From positions 1 through 64,000 of the forward strand of contig NZ_LQQO01000008.1 in NCBI RefSeq assembly GCF_001619955.1: 64,000 bases of DNA. The letters are read 5' to 3'. This DNA comes from Sphingomonas hankookensis (lineage in GTDB: Bacteria; Pseudomonadota; Alphaproteobacteria; Sphingomonadales; Sphingomonadaceae). The translations under genes were made by a program, and so were the position numbers. The notes below the pieces were generated by a model. The model was not told where the DNA came from and made no database searches. It saw nothing but the letters and a program-made list of their open reading frames with translations. The first letter of the stretch is position 1. Each line of letters opens with the position of its first letter. This document shows positions 1 through 7,657 of this stretch, in pieces.

Positions 1-1
1 C

Positions 2-499
2 CCCCAGACCCCCCAACAAACCCCACACCCTCACCCCCACCCGGTAGGGTTTGACGCGTACACACGAGGGCTGGCCATGCGGGTGGTCCTCGCCGTGATC
101 GAGGCAGGCTGTGCAGCGGTGATCGCCGCCAGCCGGAAGCCCGATAAGCCCCGCTGGCCGCGCACCATGCCGCCGCCGGTCGGGGTCAGCGACGACCAGT
201 GGGCGGGGTTCATTGCCCACCGCAAGGCGAAGCGCTCGGCGCTGACCGACCACGCCTACCGGCTGCTGACGAAGAAGCTCGACCAGCACGCCTCCGACGA
301 ATGGCCGCCCGGTCGGCTCGTCGACACGATGATCGAGCGAGGCTGGATCAGCTTCGAACCCGAATGGCTCACACGGCAGGAAAATCGATATGGCAGATCA
401 GGTTCAAACGGGCATCAGCCGCGGCGTGGCACTGGCAACGGGCTCCTCGATGCCGTCTTTGACGCCGAACGCGCGAGCCGTGCTGGCGCAGGCGTTTGA
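2..499 (+). CDS. Phage replication protein, C-terminal part (5' end outside window)
   Basis: The reading frame is open from the left edge of the window, so the gene almost certainly begins upstream; the ATG at 77 is internal. The visible part starts with a Pro/His/Gln-rich linker, then a compact C-terminal region with a W-x-x-F-x-x-H-R-x-x-K pattern (about 35 residues after the ATG) and an IERGW motif. This arrangement of a P/Q-rich linker before an ERGW-type helical end is typical of phage replication initiators or DUF1376-like replication-module proteins. The family assignment is by resemblance only. It overlaps the next gene by 110 bases, which is long, so one of the two boundaries may be wrong. 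Confidence 0.55.
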   Translation, partial: PQTPQQTPHPHPHPVGFDAYTRGLAMRVVLAVIEAGCAAVIAASRKPDKPRWPRTMPPPVGVSDDQWAGFIAHRKAKRSALTDHAYRLLTKKLDQHASDEWPPGRLVDTMIERGWISFEPEWLTRQENRYGRSGSNGHQPRRGTGNGLLDAVFDAERASRAGAGV

Positions 500-1034
500 C
501 CCGTCGGCGACGTTCAGTGACGCGGACATCGCGATCATCACACCGGTCGCGTCGGCGATCGCGGGTGCCGAACCAGCCGACGAGCGCACGATACGCCAGT
601 CGGTCGGGACGCTTGCCGCCGCCATGCCCGCCCAGGCGAGCGACGCGCAGGCCGGCAAGCTGAAGCTGAACGCCTATGTCACCATGCTTGAAGGCATCGA
701 CCAGCGCGCGCTGTCCTATGCTTGCCGGCGCTGCATGGTTGAACTCGACTGGATGCCGACCGTGAAGCAGATACTTGACCGTGCGGCCGAATGGGTCAGC
801 GAGGACGAGGCGATGATCCGCCGCGCCCGCGCCATCCTGCGCGTCGGGCGGCGCGAGATGGCCCCGCCCCCGCCGCTGACGGCCGATGGGATTCGCGCGC
901 TGCCGGACGAGTGGCGGCGGCTTGGCGTGACGGCCGGGTTCATCACGCAGGGCGATGTCGATGAGGCGCTGGGCGGTGGCGATGTGGCGGACGGCGATCG
1001 TTCCGTCTATGTTCCAGATGAGAAGGCAGCGTAG
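390..1034 (+). CDS. Phage replication-region protein, possible helicase-loader type
   Basis: A 214-residue protein with no clear named domain. The central part has a helical stretch with CRRCMVELDWMPTVKQ, which resembles replication-module proteins of temperate phages that act with an upstream initiator. The C-terminus is acidic. An AGGAAA Shine-Dalgarno sits 6 bases before the ATG at 390; a second in-frame ATG at 450 would shorten the overlap with the previous gene. Position between a replication protein and a NusG-like regulator suggests the end of the early operon. Function is inferred from context only; it may simply be a conserved hypothetical. Confidence 0.6.
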   Translation: MADQVQTGISRGVALATGSSMPSLTPNARAVLAQAFDPSATFSDADIAIITPVASAIAGAEPADERTIRQSVGTLAAAMPAQASDAQAGKLKLNAYVTMLEGIDQRALSYACRRCMVELDWMPTVKQILDRAAEWVSEDEAMIRRARAILRVGRREMAPPPPLTADGIRALPDEWRRLGVTAGFITQGDVDEALGGGDVADGDRSVYVPDEKAA

Positions 1035-1066
1035 AGATGCAGCGGGGGAGCGAAGGGCAAGGCGAC

Positions 1067-1618
1067 ATGGACGATCGGTGGTGCATCCTGCGGACGGGTG
1101 GCGCGCGCACGCTGCCGCTCGCGAGCGCTCTGGCGGCGGCGGGCTTCGAAGCATGGACACCGTCGGAGATGGTGAGGCGGCGGGTGTGTCGCTCCCGCAA
1201 GGCAACAGAGGCGCGACCGGCAGCGATCATGCCGACGTTCGTGTTCGTGCGTGCGCGGCACCTCGCCGACCTGCACCGCATCCTGCGCCTGCCGAGCAAC
1301 CCGTACCCGGCGTTCTCGCTGTTCCGCTACCTGGGCGATGTGGTGCGCGTGCGGGATAGCGAGATTGAGCGGTTGCGTGTTGTCGAGCGGCGCGCCCTGC
1401 CCCGTGCCCAGCGCCCGAGCTATCAGCCCGGCGCCGGCGTGCGTCTTTCGGAAGGGCCCTATGCGGGCATGTCGGGCGTCATCCAGTCGAGCAACGGCCG
1501 GCGCACGATGATCGCGTTCGGCGGGTGGATGACGATCGAAATAGAGACTTCCACCCTGCCGCCGGATGCGGTAGAACAAACGCAGCCCATCACGGGCGCC
1601 GCCGCTCTAGCGGCTTGA
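1067..1618 (+). CDS. NusG-like transcription elongation/antitermination protein of the phage
   Basis: A 183-residue protein (from ATG 1067) with the two-domain plan of NusG/RfaH. An N-terminal NGN-type region (about residues 4-110) begins WCILRT and carries MPTFVFVRA, matching the PGYVFVR position of NusG. A KOW-type segment follows at about 120-160 (GAGVRLSEGPYAGMSGVI). Family members bind the RNA polymerase clamp and make it processive or resistant to termination. The ATG at 1067 has an AAGG element just upstream and begins at the conserved domain; the ATG at 1037 would add ten unremarkable residues. Its place between the replication genes and the packaging/structural operon fits a late-gene antiterminator, which is inference. 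Confidence 0.8.
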   Translation: MDDRWCILRTGGARTLPLASALAAAGFEAWTPSEMVRRRVCRSRKATEARPAAIMPTFVFVRARHLADLHRILRLPSNPYPAFSLFRYLGDVVRVRDSEIERLRVVERRALPRAQRPSYQPGAGVRLSEGPYAGMSGVIQSSNGRRTMIAFGGWMTIEIETSTLPPDAVEQTQPITGAAALAA

Positions 1619-1669
1619 TGCGGGTCAGCGTCGGTCGCTCTTCGAAGTGGACCGCCTCCGCGCCACCAG

Positions 1670-1706
1670 CCGAAGCAATGCGCTTCGGCGGTTGTGCAAC
1701 GCATTG
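1670..1706 (+). promoter_or_regulatory. Two mutually exclusive RNA hairpins after the nusG-like gene
   Basis: Two 7-bp stems share bases and cannot form together. CCGAAGC (1670-1676) pairs with GCTTCGG (1682-1688) around a 5-base loop; CAATGCG (1676-1682) pairs with CGCATTG (1700-1706) around a 17-base loop that holds GTTG-TG-CAAC. No U-tract follows either. The layout is like an attenuator or an antiterminator loading site; role unproven. Confidence 0.4.
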
Positions 1707-1717
1707 GTACATACAGC

Positions 1718-2026
1718 ATGACAGCCCGCAAGCCATGGCACCACGGCGGCAAGAGCCGGCACGAGCGCGGCTACGGCAATGCGTGGGACAAGCTGCGCAA
1801 GCAGGTGCTGAACGAAGAGCCGATTTGTCGCGCCTGCCTCGATGAACGCGGCGTCGTGACAGCCGCGACGCAGGTCGACCACATCAAGGCGAAGGCGGAC
1901 GGCGGCACGGACGACCGGTCGAACCTCCGCCCCCTCTGCCGCCCCTGTCACGACCGCAAGAGCGCGGCCGACCGCGGGCACCGAACGCGGACCGCCATCG
2001 GAGCCGACGGGTGGCCGATCGAGTGA
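1718..2026 (+). CDS. HNH endonuclease of the packaging module
   Basis: A 102-residue protein with a complete HNH (His-Me finger) core: zinc-type Cys pairs C37/C40 and C74/C77, the catalytic VDHI (D54, H55), N69 and H78. The N-terminus is Lys/Arg/His rich. Small HNH proteins encoded just before terminase are a known part of HK97-type packaging machines and are needed with the terminase to cut cos DNA in those phages. The ATG at 1718 is preferred; an in-frame ATG at 1694 lies inside the preceding hairpin region and would add only eight residues. The spacing to the terminase small subunit (90 bases) holds a candidate cos region. Confidence 0.88.
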   Translation: MTARKPWHHGGKSRHERGYGNAWDKLRKQVLNEEPICRACLDERGVVTAATQVDHIKAKADGGTDDRSNLRPLCRPCHDRKSAADRGHRTRTAIGADGWPIE

Positions 2027-2045
2027 CCCCAGGGGGGGTATCGAA

Positions 2046-2091
2046 AAGTTCAGGGCCGATCGCGCCTAGGACCGATCCCGACCCCGAACTT
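2046..2091. other. Candidate cos / terminase-binding region
   Basis: The only real gap between the HNH gene and terminase. It contains AAGTTC (2046-2051) and its complement GAACTT (2086-2091) flanking an imperfect dyad (AGGG against CCCC), a CGATCG palindrome and a direct CCGATC repeat. Position next to HNH and terS is where HK97-type phages keep cos. No cohesive-end sequence is proven. Confidence 0.3.
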
Positions 2092-2116
2092 CATCGCTAA
2101 CACAGGATTTTCGATC

Positions 2117-2599
2117 ATGGCGCCCCGCAAGCCGCGCAAGCAGCGCATCGACAGCGTCGCCGGAGCGGTCGCGACCATGGCGAAGGACGGCGGTGTCATC
2201 CGTCCGCCGGCACACGTTCAGCTTGAGGAGCAGGATGAACCGTTCTGGCGATCGGTTATCGCCGAGTTCGCCCGGTCCGAATGGACCGATCACCAGCTCG
2301 AACTTGCCGCGATGCTGGCGCGCAAGATGTCGGACCTTGAGGCGTTGCAACGCCAGCTTCGTACCGAGGGGTTCACCACCATGAACGCATCCGGCTCGCC
2401 GATGAGCAACCCGCTCATCCAATCGGTTCGCATGTTCGACGCCTCCATCCTGTCGACCCGCCGCAGCCTGTCGCTTCACGCGCGCGCGAGCGCGGGCGAG
2501 CCGCGCGATGTTGCGAAGCGCCGCGCCGCCGCCAAGGGCATCGAGGCGGACAACGCGGGCGACGACGACGATCTGCTGGCGCGTCCGTCGCTACAGTGA
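2117..2599 (+). CDS. Terminase small subunit
   Basis: A 160-residue protein lying directly before the large terminase, overlapping it by four bases. It has a basic N-terminus (APRKPRKQR), an internal helical region with WTDHQLELAAMLARKMSDLE, the segment MNASGSPMSNPLIQS, and an acidic tail. The N-P-L and R-x-L-S-L-x-x-R-A pattern is typical of P27-like terminase small subunits, which recognise phage DNA, form a ring and load the large subunit on the packaging site. The family call rests on these motifs plus position. Confidence 0.82.
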   Translation: MAPRKPRKQRIDSVAGAVATMAKDGGVIRPPAHVQLEEQDEPFWRSVIAEFARSEWTDHQLELAAMLARKMSDLEALQRQLRTEGFTTMNASGSPMSNPLIQSVRMFDASILSTRRSLSLHARASAGEPRDVAKRRAAAKGIEADNAGDDDDLLARPSLQ

Positions 2600-4197
2600 G
2601 GCTCCGGCCGGTCGTCCGGCAGGCGATCAAAAGCGGCCCCGTCCCAAAGCTGCGCGACTGGCGGAGCCTGCCGACGTCGAAGCTCACCCGCGCCGAACGC
2701 AACATGAAGTTCTGCGAACGGTATCTCCGGGTGCCGGAGGGCGACTTGGTCGGACAACCGATCAAGCTCGCCGACTTTCAGGAAGCATTCTTCTACGCGG
2801 TCTACGACAACAAGGTGATGACGAAGCGCGCTATCCTGTCGATGGCGCGCAAGAACTCCAAGACTGGCACGATTGCGATGATCGTGCTGGTTCACCTTGT
2901 CGGACCGGAGGCGAAGCAGAACAGCCGCATCGCATCGGGTGCGCGGAGCCGGAAGCAGGCAGCGGAGGTCTACAACTACGCGTCGAAGATGGCGGCGCTG
3001 TCGCCCGATCTGCGCAACCGGGTCCGGCCGGTGCCGTCGGCAAAGAAGCTGGTCGGGCTGGCGATGAACGTCGAGTACGACGCGGTTTCCGCCGAAGGTT
3101 CGACCGCGCACGGCGGCTCGTACATCGTCGTCGTGCTGGACGAGGTCGGGCAGGTGAAGGGGCCGCAAGACGACTTCGTCGACGCGATGGTCACGTCGCA
3201 GGGCGCGTATTCCGACGGCCTGCTGTTCGTCATTTCGACGCAGGCACCGACCGACGCGGACATGATGTCGATCCTGCTCGATGACGCGGAGCGGGCCGGC
3301 GACATGGCGACGATCTGCCATCTGTACGCAGCCGCCCCGGATTGCGATCTACTGGACCCGAAGGCGCTGGCGGCGGCGAACCCCGCCCTGGGGCTGTTCC
3401 GGTCAAAGTCCGATGCCGAAGAACAGTTGCAGCAGGCCGCGCGGATGCCGTCGAAGGAAGCGACGGCGCGGGTGCTGATCCTGAACCAGCGGCAGAACAT
3501 GGTCGCAGCGCTGGTTGCGGCGTCCGTCTGGAAGCGCGGCAACGTCGAGCCGGCACCGTGGGACCATTCGGCGATTTACGGCGGTCTCGACCTTTCGGCG
3601 ACGACCGACCTTACCTCGCTGGTGCTGACGCAGCGACAGGGCGGCGTATTGATGGTCCGGGCGTGGTTCTGGATGCCCGAAGCGAACATCGCCATCGCAT
3701 CGAAGCGGGACCGGACGCCCTATGACGTGTGGGTCAAGAAGGGGCTGATTCGGACCACGCCCGGCAACGTGATCGACTATGCGTTCGTCGCGCGGGACGT
3801 GGGCGAGATTTGCGGCGACCTGCCGGTGCCGGTCAAACGGCTCGCGTTCGACCGCTGGCGGATGGATCGGCTCAAGGTCGAACTGGCGAAGATCGGCGTG
3901 GAGTTGCCGCTTGAGCCCTTCGGGCAGGGCTTCGTTTCCATGTCGCCTGCGATCGACGCTATCGAGGAAGACCTGCTGAAAGGCCAGGTTCACCACGGCG
4001 GCAATCCGCCGCTTGCGATGTGCGCGGCGAACGCGGTGGCGGTGCCGGACCCGGCCGGCAACCGGAAATTGGACAAGTCGAAATCGACCGGTCGCATTGA
4101 CGGCATGGTCGCGCTGACAATGGCAAGAGGGGTTGAGGCGATGTTCACTGACCCCGAAGTCAATGTCGACGACTGGATCGCGAGTATGCGCGGATGA
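2596..4197 (+). CDS. Terminase large subunit (ATPase/nuclease)
   Basis: A 533-residue packaging motor. The ATPase domain has a Walker A-like SMARKNSKTGT (residues 82-92) and a Walker B VVVLDEVGQ (178-186, acidic D182/E183). The C-terminal RNase H-like nuclease domain starts around YGGLDLSATTD (D332), with later acidic positions near the AFDRWRMD motif. This is the HK97/lambda-like TerL type that cuts concatemeric DNA and translocates it through the portal. The start is GTG at 2596, sharing bases with the terS stop, so translation is probably coupled. The stop overlaps the portal start by four bases. Confidence 0.95.
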   Translation: MRLRPVVRQAIKSGPVPKLRDWRSLPTSKLTRAERNMKFCERYLRVPEGDLVGQPIKLADFQEAFFYAVYDNKVMTKRAILSMARKNSKTGTIAMIVLVHLVGPEAKQNSRIASGARSRKQAAEVYNYASKMAALSPDLRNRVRPVPSAKKLVGLAMNVEYDAVSAEGSTAHGGSYIVVVLDEVGQVKGPQDDFVDAMVTSQGAYSDGLLFVISTQAPTDADMMSILLDDAERAGDMATICHLYAAAPDCDLLDPKALAAANPALGLFRSKSDAEEQLQQAARMPSKEATARVLILNQRQNMVAALVAASVWKRGNVEPAPWDHSAIYGGLDLSATTDLTSLVLTQRQGGVLMVRAWFWMPEANIAIASKRDRTPYDVWVKKGLIRTTPGNVIDYAFVARDVGEICGDLPVPVKRLAFDRWRMDRLKVELAKIGVELPLEPFGQGFVSMSPAIDAIEEDLLKGQVHHGGNPPLAMCAANAVAVPDPAGNRKLDKSKSTGRIDGMVALTMARGVEAMFTDPEVNVDDWIASMRG

Positions 4198-5483
4198 GGG
4201 GGTATCAGCTATCCCCGCGCGCCGCAGCGCTGGAACGCCAATGGGAAGCATCCCGGCTCGACCGCAAGGACATCGAAGGGCTCGACGAGTTCACGTCGGG
4301 CGTCAGCCGGTTCGATCGCGACAACCTCGTCACCAACCGTGTGACGACCGAGGCTTTCGAGGACGCACGGTTCCTGAACCGCAGTTCGGCGCTGGGGCTG
4401 TCGGCGACCTGGGCGTGCGTCAGCTTTTGGGCGGGCAACACCGCATCGCTGCCGCTTTACGTGCAGCGCCCCGGCCCCGGCGGCGTGGCGGTCAACGATT
4501 ACGAACACCCGCTGCACGAACTGTTGCACGACAGCCCGAATTACGACCAGTCGGCGTTCGACTTCTGGGAGTTCATGGCCGCTTCGATCGAACTGCATGG
4601 CAACGCCTATGCGGAAATGATCTTCGGCACGAACGGCCGGCTGGTCGCGCTTGAGCCTATCCTATGCCCGGACCGGGTGCAGGTGCGCCGCCTGCGCAAC
4701 CGCGACCTCGAATACCGCTGGACTGCCGACAACCGATCGCGCGTCGAAACGCAGCAGCGGGTGCTGCATATCCGGGGTTTCGGCGGGAACGCGCTGGGCG
4801 GGGTGTCACCTCTCGCCGTCTGCCGAGGCACATTTAGCGGCGCCGTATCGGTCGACCGCGCTGCGGCAGCGATGTTCGTCAACGGCGTTCAGTCGTCGGG
4901 TGTGCTGAGTACGGATAACGTGCTGAACGCGACGCAGCGCAAAGAACTTGAAGACCTGTTGATCGAGAAGTTCATGGGCGCCCGCAATGCCGGTCGCCCC
5001 ATGCTGCTCGACAACAAGCTGACATGGCAGCAGTTGAGCATCAATCCGGTAGACGCGGAGATGCTCGAAAGCCGCCGCTTCTCGGTTGAGGACATCTGCC
5101 GCGTGTTCGAGGTCGATCCGCATCTTGTCGGTCAGACGGTCGGCAACACCACGCTCGGCAGCAGCATTACCGAACAGACCAACAGCGTCATGAAGTTCAA
5201 GATGCGCAAGCGGTTGAAGCGGATCGAAGGCGCGCTGGGCAAGCAGTTGCTGTCCCGCGCCGATCGCCGCGCCGGAATCGCGATCCGGTTCAACGTCGAG
5301 GCCTTCCTGCGCGCCGATAGCGGCGGCCGGGCCGATTACTACCAGAAGATGCAGCCGTTCATGACGGTGAACGAGGTCCGCGCGCTCGAAGGGCTCCCCC
5401 CAGTCCCCGGCGGCGATGTGATCTACCGTCAGATGCAGGACGTGGCGCTCGGCGAGCAGCCCCCTTCCCCGGAGAAACAGTAA
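4194..5483 (+). CDS. Phage portal protein, HK97 family
   Basis: A 429-residue portal subunit. The family is recognised by the N-terminal segment ALGLSATWACVSFWAGNTASLPL, the ring-forming central region, the EDICRVFEVDPHLVG segment and the Gly/Asn/Thr-rich turn that follows near residue 320. Portals form a dodecamer at one capsid vertex, dock terminase, and connect the head to the tail. Length is normal for the family. It begins with a four-base ATGA overlap with terL, and its stop overlaps the protease start. The tail end is Pro-rich and divergent, as usual. Confidence 0.93.
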   Translation: MRGYQLSPRAAALERQWEASRLDRKDIEGLDEFTSGVSRFDRDNLVTNRVTTEAFEDARFLNRSSALGLSATWACVSFWAGNTASLPLYVQRPGPGGVAVNDYEHPLHELLHDSPNYDQSAFDFWEFMAASIELHGNAYAEMIFGTNGRLVALEPILCPDRVQVRRLRNRDLEYRWTADNRSRVETQQRVLHIRGFGGNALGGVSPLAVCRGTFSGAVSVDRAAAAMFVNGVQSSGVLSTDNVLNATQRKELEDLLIEKFMGARNAGRPMLLDNKLTWQQLSINPVDAEMLESRRFSVEDICRVFEVDPHLVGQTVGNTTLGSSITEQTNSVMKFKMRKRLKRIEGALGKQLLSRADRRAGIAIRFNVEAFLRADSGGRADYYQKMQPFMTVNEVRALEGLPPVPGGDVIYRQMQDVALGEQPPSPEKQ

Positions 5484-6103
5484 TGCTTGACCACCTCGAC
5501 GTTGCTCTGGACGCCAAGTCGATCGATGACGACGGCACCATCACGGGCATCGCTGTTGGTTATGGCGATGTCGATCACGGCGGCGACATCGTGGCGCGCG
5601 GATCGGTTCTGCTCGAAGGCCGCAAGTCGATCCCGATGTTGCTGCATCACGATCGGACCCGCCCCGTCGGCGTATGGACCGAGTTCGACGACAAGCCGGA
5701 CGGCCTGCACGTCAAGGGTCGCATGGGTACGTCGACTGCCGCCCGAGAAGCGCGCGACGACGTTCGCGCCGGGATCATCTCCGGGCTGTCGATGGGGTTC
5801 CGCACCCTGAAGCATCGGCTTGAGGGCAAGTCCCGACACCTGTTGCAGGTTGGGCTGCACGAAATTTCGCTGGTGACCGTGCCGATGAACAATCGGACGC
5901 GGGTGCTTAGCATCAAGGACATTCTGGGCGCTGGCGACATGCCGACGGTCCGGGACTTCGAGGGACTCCTGCGGGATGCCGGGTTCTCTCGAATGAAGGC
6001 GGCGGCCATTGCCGCCGCCGCAACGCCGCATCTTCGGGGGGAGCCCGAGGCGAAGGCGATCGACGCGCTGTCGTGCCTGCATGGCACGGTTTTCCGCGCC
6101 TAA
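5483..6103 (+). CDS. Prohead protease, HK97 family (U35-like)
   Basis: A 206-residue serine protease that matures the prohead by removing the capsid delta domain and itself. A catalytic His is visible in MLLHHD (H56) and a candidate nucleophile Ser in ISGLSMGF (S103), the usual order for this herpes-protease-fold family. The N-terminal part ITGIAVGYGDVDHGGDIV is also characteristic. The C-terminal 45 residues after LGAGDMP look like a cleavable tail. It starts where the portal stops and is followed after 27 bases by the capsid gene, the standard HK97 order. Confidence 0.92.
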   Translation: MLDHLDVALDAKSIDDDGTITGIAVGYGDVDHGGDIVARGSVLLEGRKSIPMLLHHDRTRPVGVWTEFDDKPDGLHVKGRMGTSTAAREARDDVRAGIISGLSMGFRTLKHRLEGKSRHLLQVGLHEISLVTVPMNNRTRVLSIKDILGAGDMPTVRDFEGLLRDAGFSRMKAAAIAAAATPHLRGEPEAKAIDALSCLHGTVFRA

Positions 6104-6130
6104 TCATCCTCTTTGCCGGAAGGGCAGAAC

Positions 6131-7330
6131 ATGACCGACAAGACCCCGGCCGAAATGGCCCTCGAACTGAAGACGCACTTCGACACCAAGATGAACGAGG
6201 TGAAGGGCATCGCCGAGAATGCGCTGGGCAAGGCCGAGCGGGGCGAAACCCTGACGACCAGCCAGAAGGAACTGGCGGATCAGGCACTCGCCGGACTGAC
6301 CGAAATCAAGTCCCGCCTGGACGACTTCGAACAGAAGATGGCGCGCACCGGAGGCGACGAAGAACAGGCGCTGTCCGTCGGGCAGCAGTTCGTCGGCAGC
6401 GACGAGTTCAAGGCGCTCGGCGGCAGCATGTCGAAGGGGCGCACCCTGACCGTCGAAATGAAGGCGATCACGTCGCTGTCGACGAATGCAGACGGTTCGG
6501 CCGGCGCGCTGACCCGCGCCGAGCGCGTTGCCGGTATGATGACGAACCTGCCGAACCGGCAGCTGCGCGTCCGCGACCTGATCGCGCCCGGCACCACGTC
6601 GGCGTCGTCGATCGAGTATCCGCAGGAGACGGGTTTCACCAACGCTGCCGGTATGACGGCGGAAGGCACGCTCAAGCCGGAATCGAGCCTGAAATACGGG
6701 CTCAAGAACGCCCCCGTTCGCAAGATCGCGCACTGGATGCGCGCATCGAACGAAATCCTCGCCGACGCGCCCGCGCTTCAGTCGATGATCGACGAACGCC
6801 TTCGCTACGGGCTGGCGTTCAAGGAAGATGGCCAGTTGCTCAACGGCGACGGCACCAACCAGAATCTGCTGGGCATCAACGCCGTGGCATCGGCCTATGT
6901 GAAGCCGACCGGCGCGGTCGTCGCGGGCGAAACCCCGATCGATCGCCTGCGGTTGGGCATGTTGCAGGTCACGCTGGCGGAATATCCGTCGACCGGCTTC
7001 GTGCTGAACCCGATCGACTGGACGAACATCGAGCTCGTGAAGGACGCGGCCGGCGGGTACATCCTCGCCAACCCGGCCGGCCTGACCGGCCCGACCCTGT
7101 GGGGCCTGCCGGTCGTCGAGACGCAGACGCAGGCGGTCGGCAAGTTCACGACCGGCGCGTGGCGGATGGCGGCGCAGATCTTCGACCGCCAACAGGCCGC
7201 TGTCACGGTGTCGTCGGAGGACCGCGACAACTTCGTGAACAACCTCGTCACGATCTTGGCGGAAGAGCGCCTGGCGCTGACGATCTACCGTCCGGAAGCC
7301 TTCGTGTTCGGCAACGTCAACCCGGGCTGA
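6131..7330 (+). CDS. Major capsid protein, HK97 gp5 fold
   Basis: A 399-residue capsid protein. The first 105 residues or so are charged and helical (coiled-coil delta/scaffold domain) and should be cut off by the adjacent protease. The mature part has the HK97-family markers: the RVRDLIAPGTTSASSIEYP region, MTAEGTLKPESSL (E-loop area), LINGDG-like LLNGDGTNQNLLG and a C-terminal VTVSSEDRDNFVNNLV. The ATG at 6131 has AGGG seven bases upstream; an earlier in-frame codon at 6113 is unlikely. A strong hairpin directly after the stop may reduce read-through into the accessory genes downstream. Confidence 0.95.
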   Translation: MTDKTPAEMALELKTHFDTKMNEVKGIAENALGKAERGETLTTSQKELADQALAGLTEIKSRLDDFEQKMARTGGDEEQALSVGQQFVGSDEFKALGGSMSKGRTLTVEMKAITSLSTNADGSAGALTRAERVAGMMTNLPNRQLRVRDLIAPGTTSASSIEYPQETGFTNAAGMTAEGTLKPESSLKYGLKNAPVRKIAHWMRASNEILADAPALQSMIDERLRYGLAFKEDGQLLNGDGTNQNLLGINAVASAYVKPTGAVVAGETPIDRLRLGMLQVTLAEYPSTGFVLNPIDWTNIELVKDAAGGYILANPAGLTGPTLWGLPVVETQTQAVGKFTTGAWRMAAQIFDRQQAAVTVSSEDRDNFVNNLVTILAEERLALTIYRPEAFVFGNVNPG

Positions 7331-7343
7331 CCGGCCGCATGAC

Positions 7344-7374
7344 GGGAGGGGCGGGCCGCGTGTCCGCCCCTTTC
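7344..7374 (+). terminator. Hairpin terminator after the capsid gene
   Basis: GGGGCGG (7348-7354) pairs with CCGCCCC (7364-7370) around a 9-base loop, followed by TTT. Extra A-U and G-U pairs can extend the base. It probably sets capsid expression above that of the downstream genes. Confidence 0.6.
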
Positions 7375-7414
7375 CCGAGGGGCGGCTTGCGCCCTTCCGG
7401 AAAGGAGAAGCCCG

Positions 7415-7633
7415 ATGAAGCACTATCGTTACGAGCGCGACCTTGAGGGCGCGCCCGCTGGCACTGTCCGTAAACTCAACGCAGCAGACGCCGAGCCGTT
7501 GGTGAAGAGTGGCGCCGTCGTCGAAACCGACGAGGACGTGACCGACGACGAACCGGACGTGAGCGCCACGAAGGCGTCCGTCACCGCCGAACCCAAGCCT
7601 GCTCGGACGCCACGCGCGCCGCGCAACGCCTGA
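7415..7633 (+). CDS. Small acidic phage protein of unknown function
   Basis: A 72-residue protein starting at ATG 7415 behind a good AAAGGAGA Shine-Dalgarno. The first 40 residues look folded (KHYRYERDLEGAPAGTVRKL); the rest is an acidic Asp/Glu stretch followed by a basic Pro/Ala/Arg tail, both low-complexity. Proteins of this size between the capsid and head-completion genes are sometimes head decoration or head-tail adaptors, but no family is recognised here. Confidence 0.65.
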   Translation: MKHYRYERDLEGAPAGTVRKLNAADAEPLVKSGAVVETDEDVTDDEPDVSATKASVTAEPKPARTPRAPRNA

Positions 7634-7657
7634 CCACGACAGCCGCGAGGACAACAC

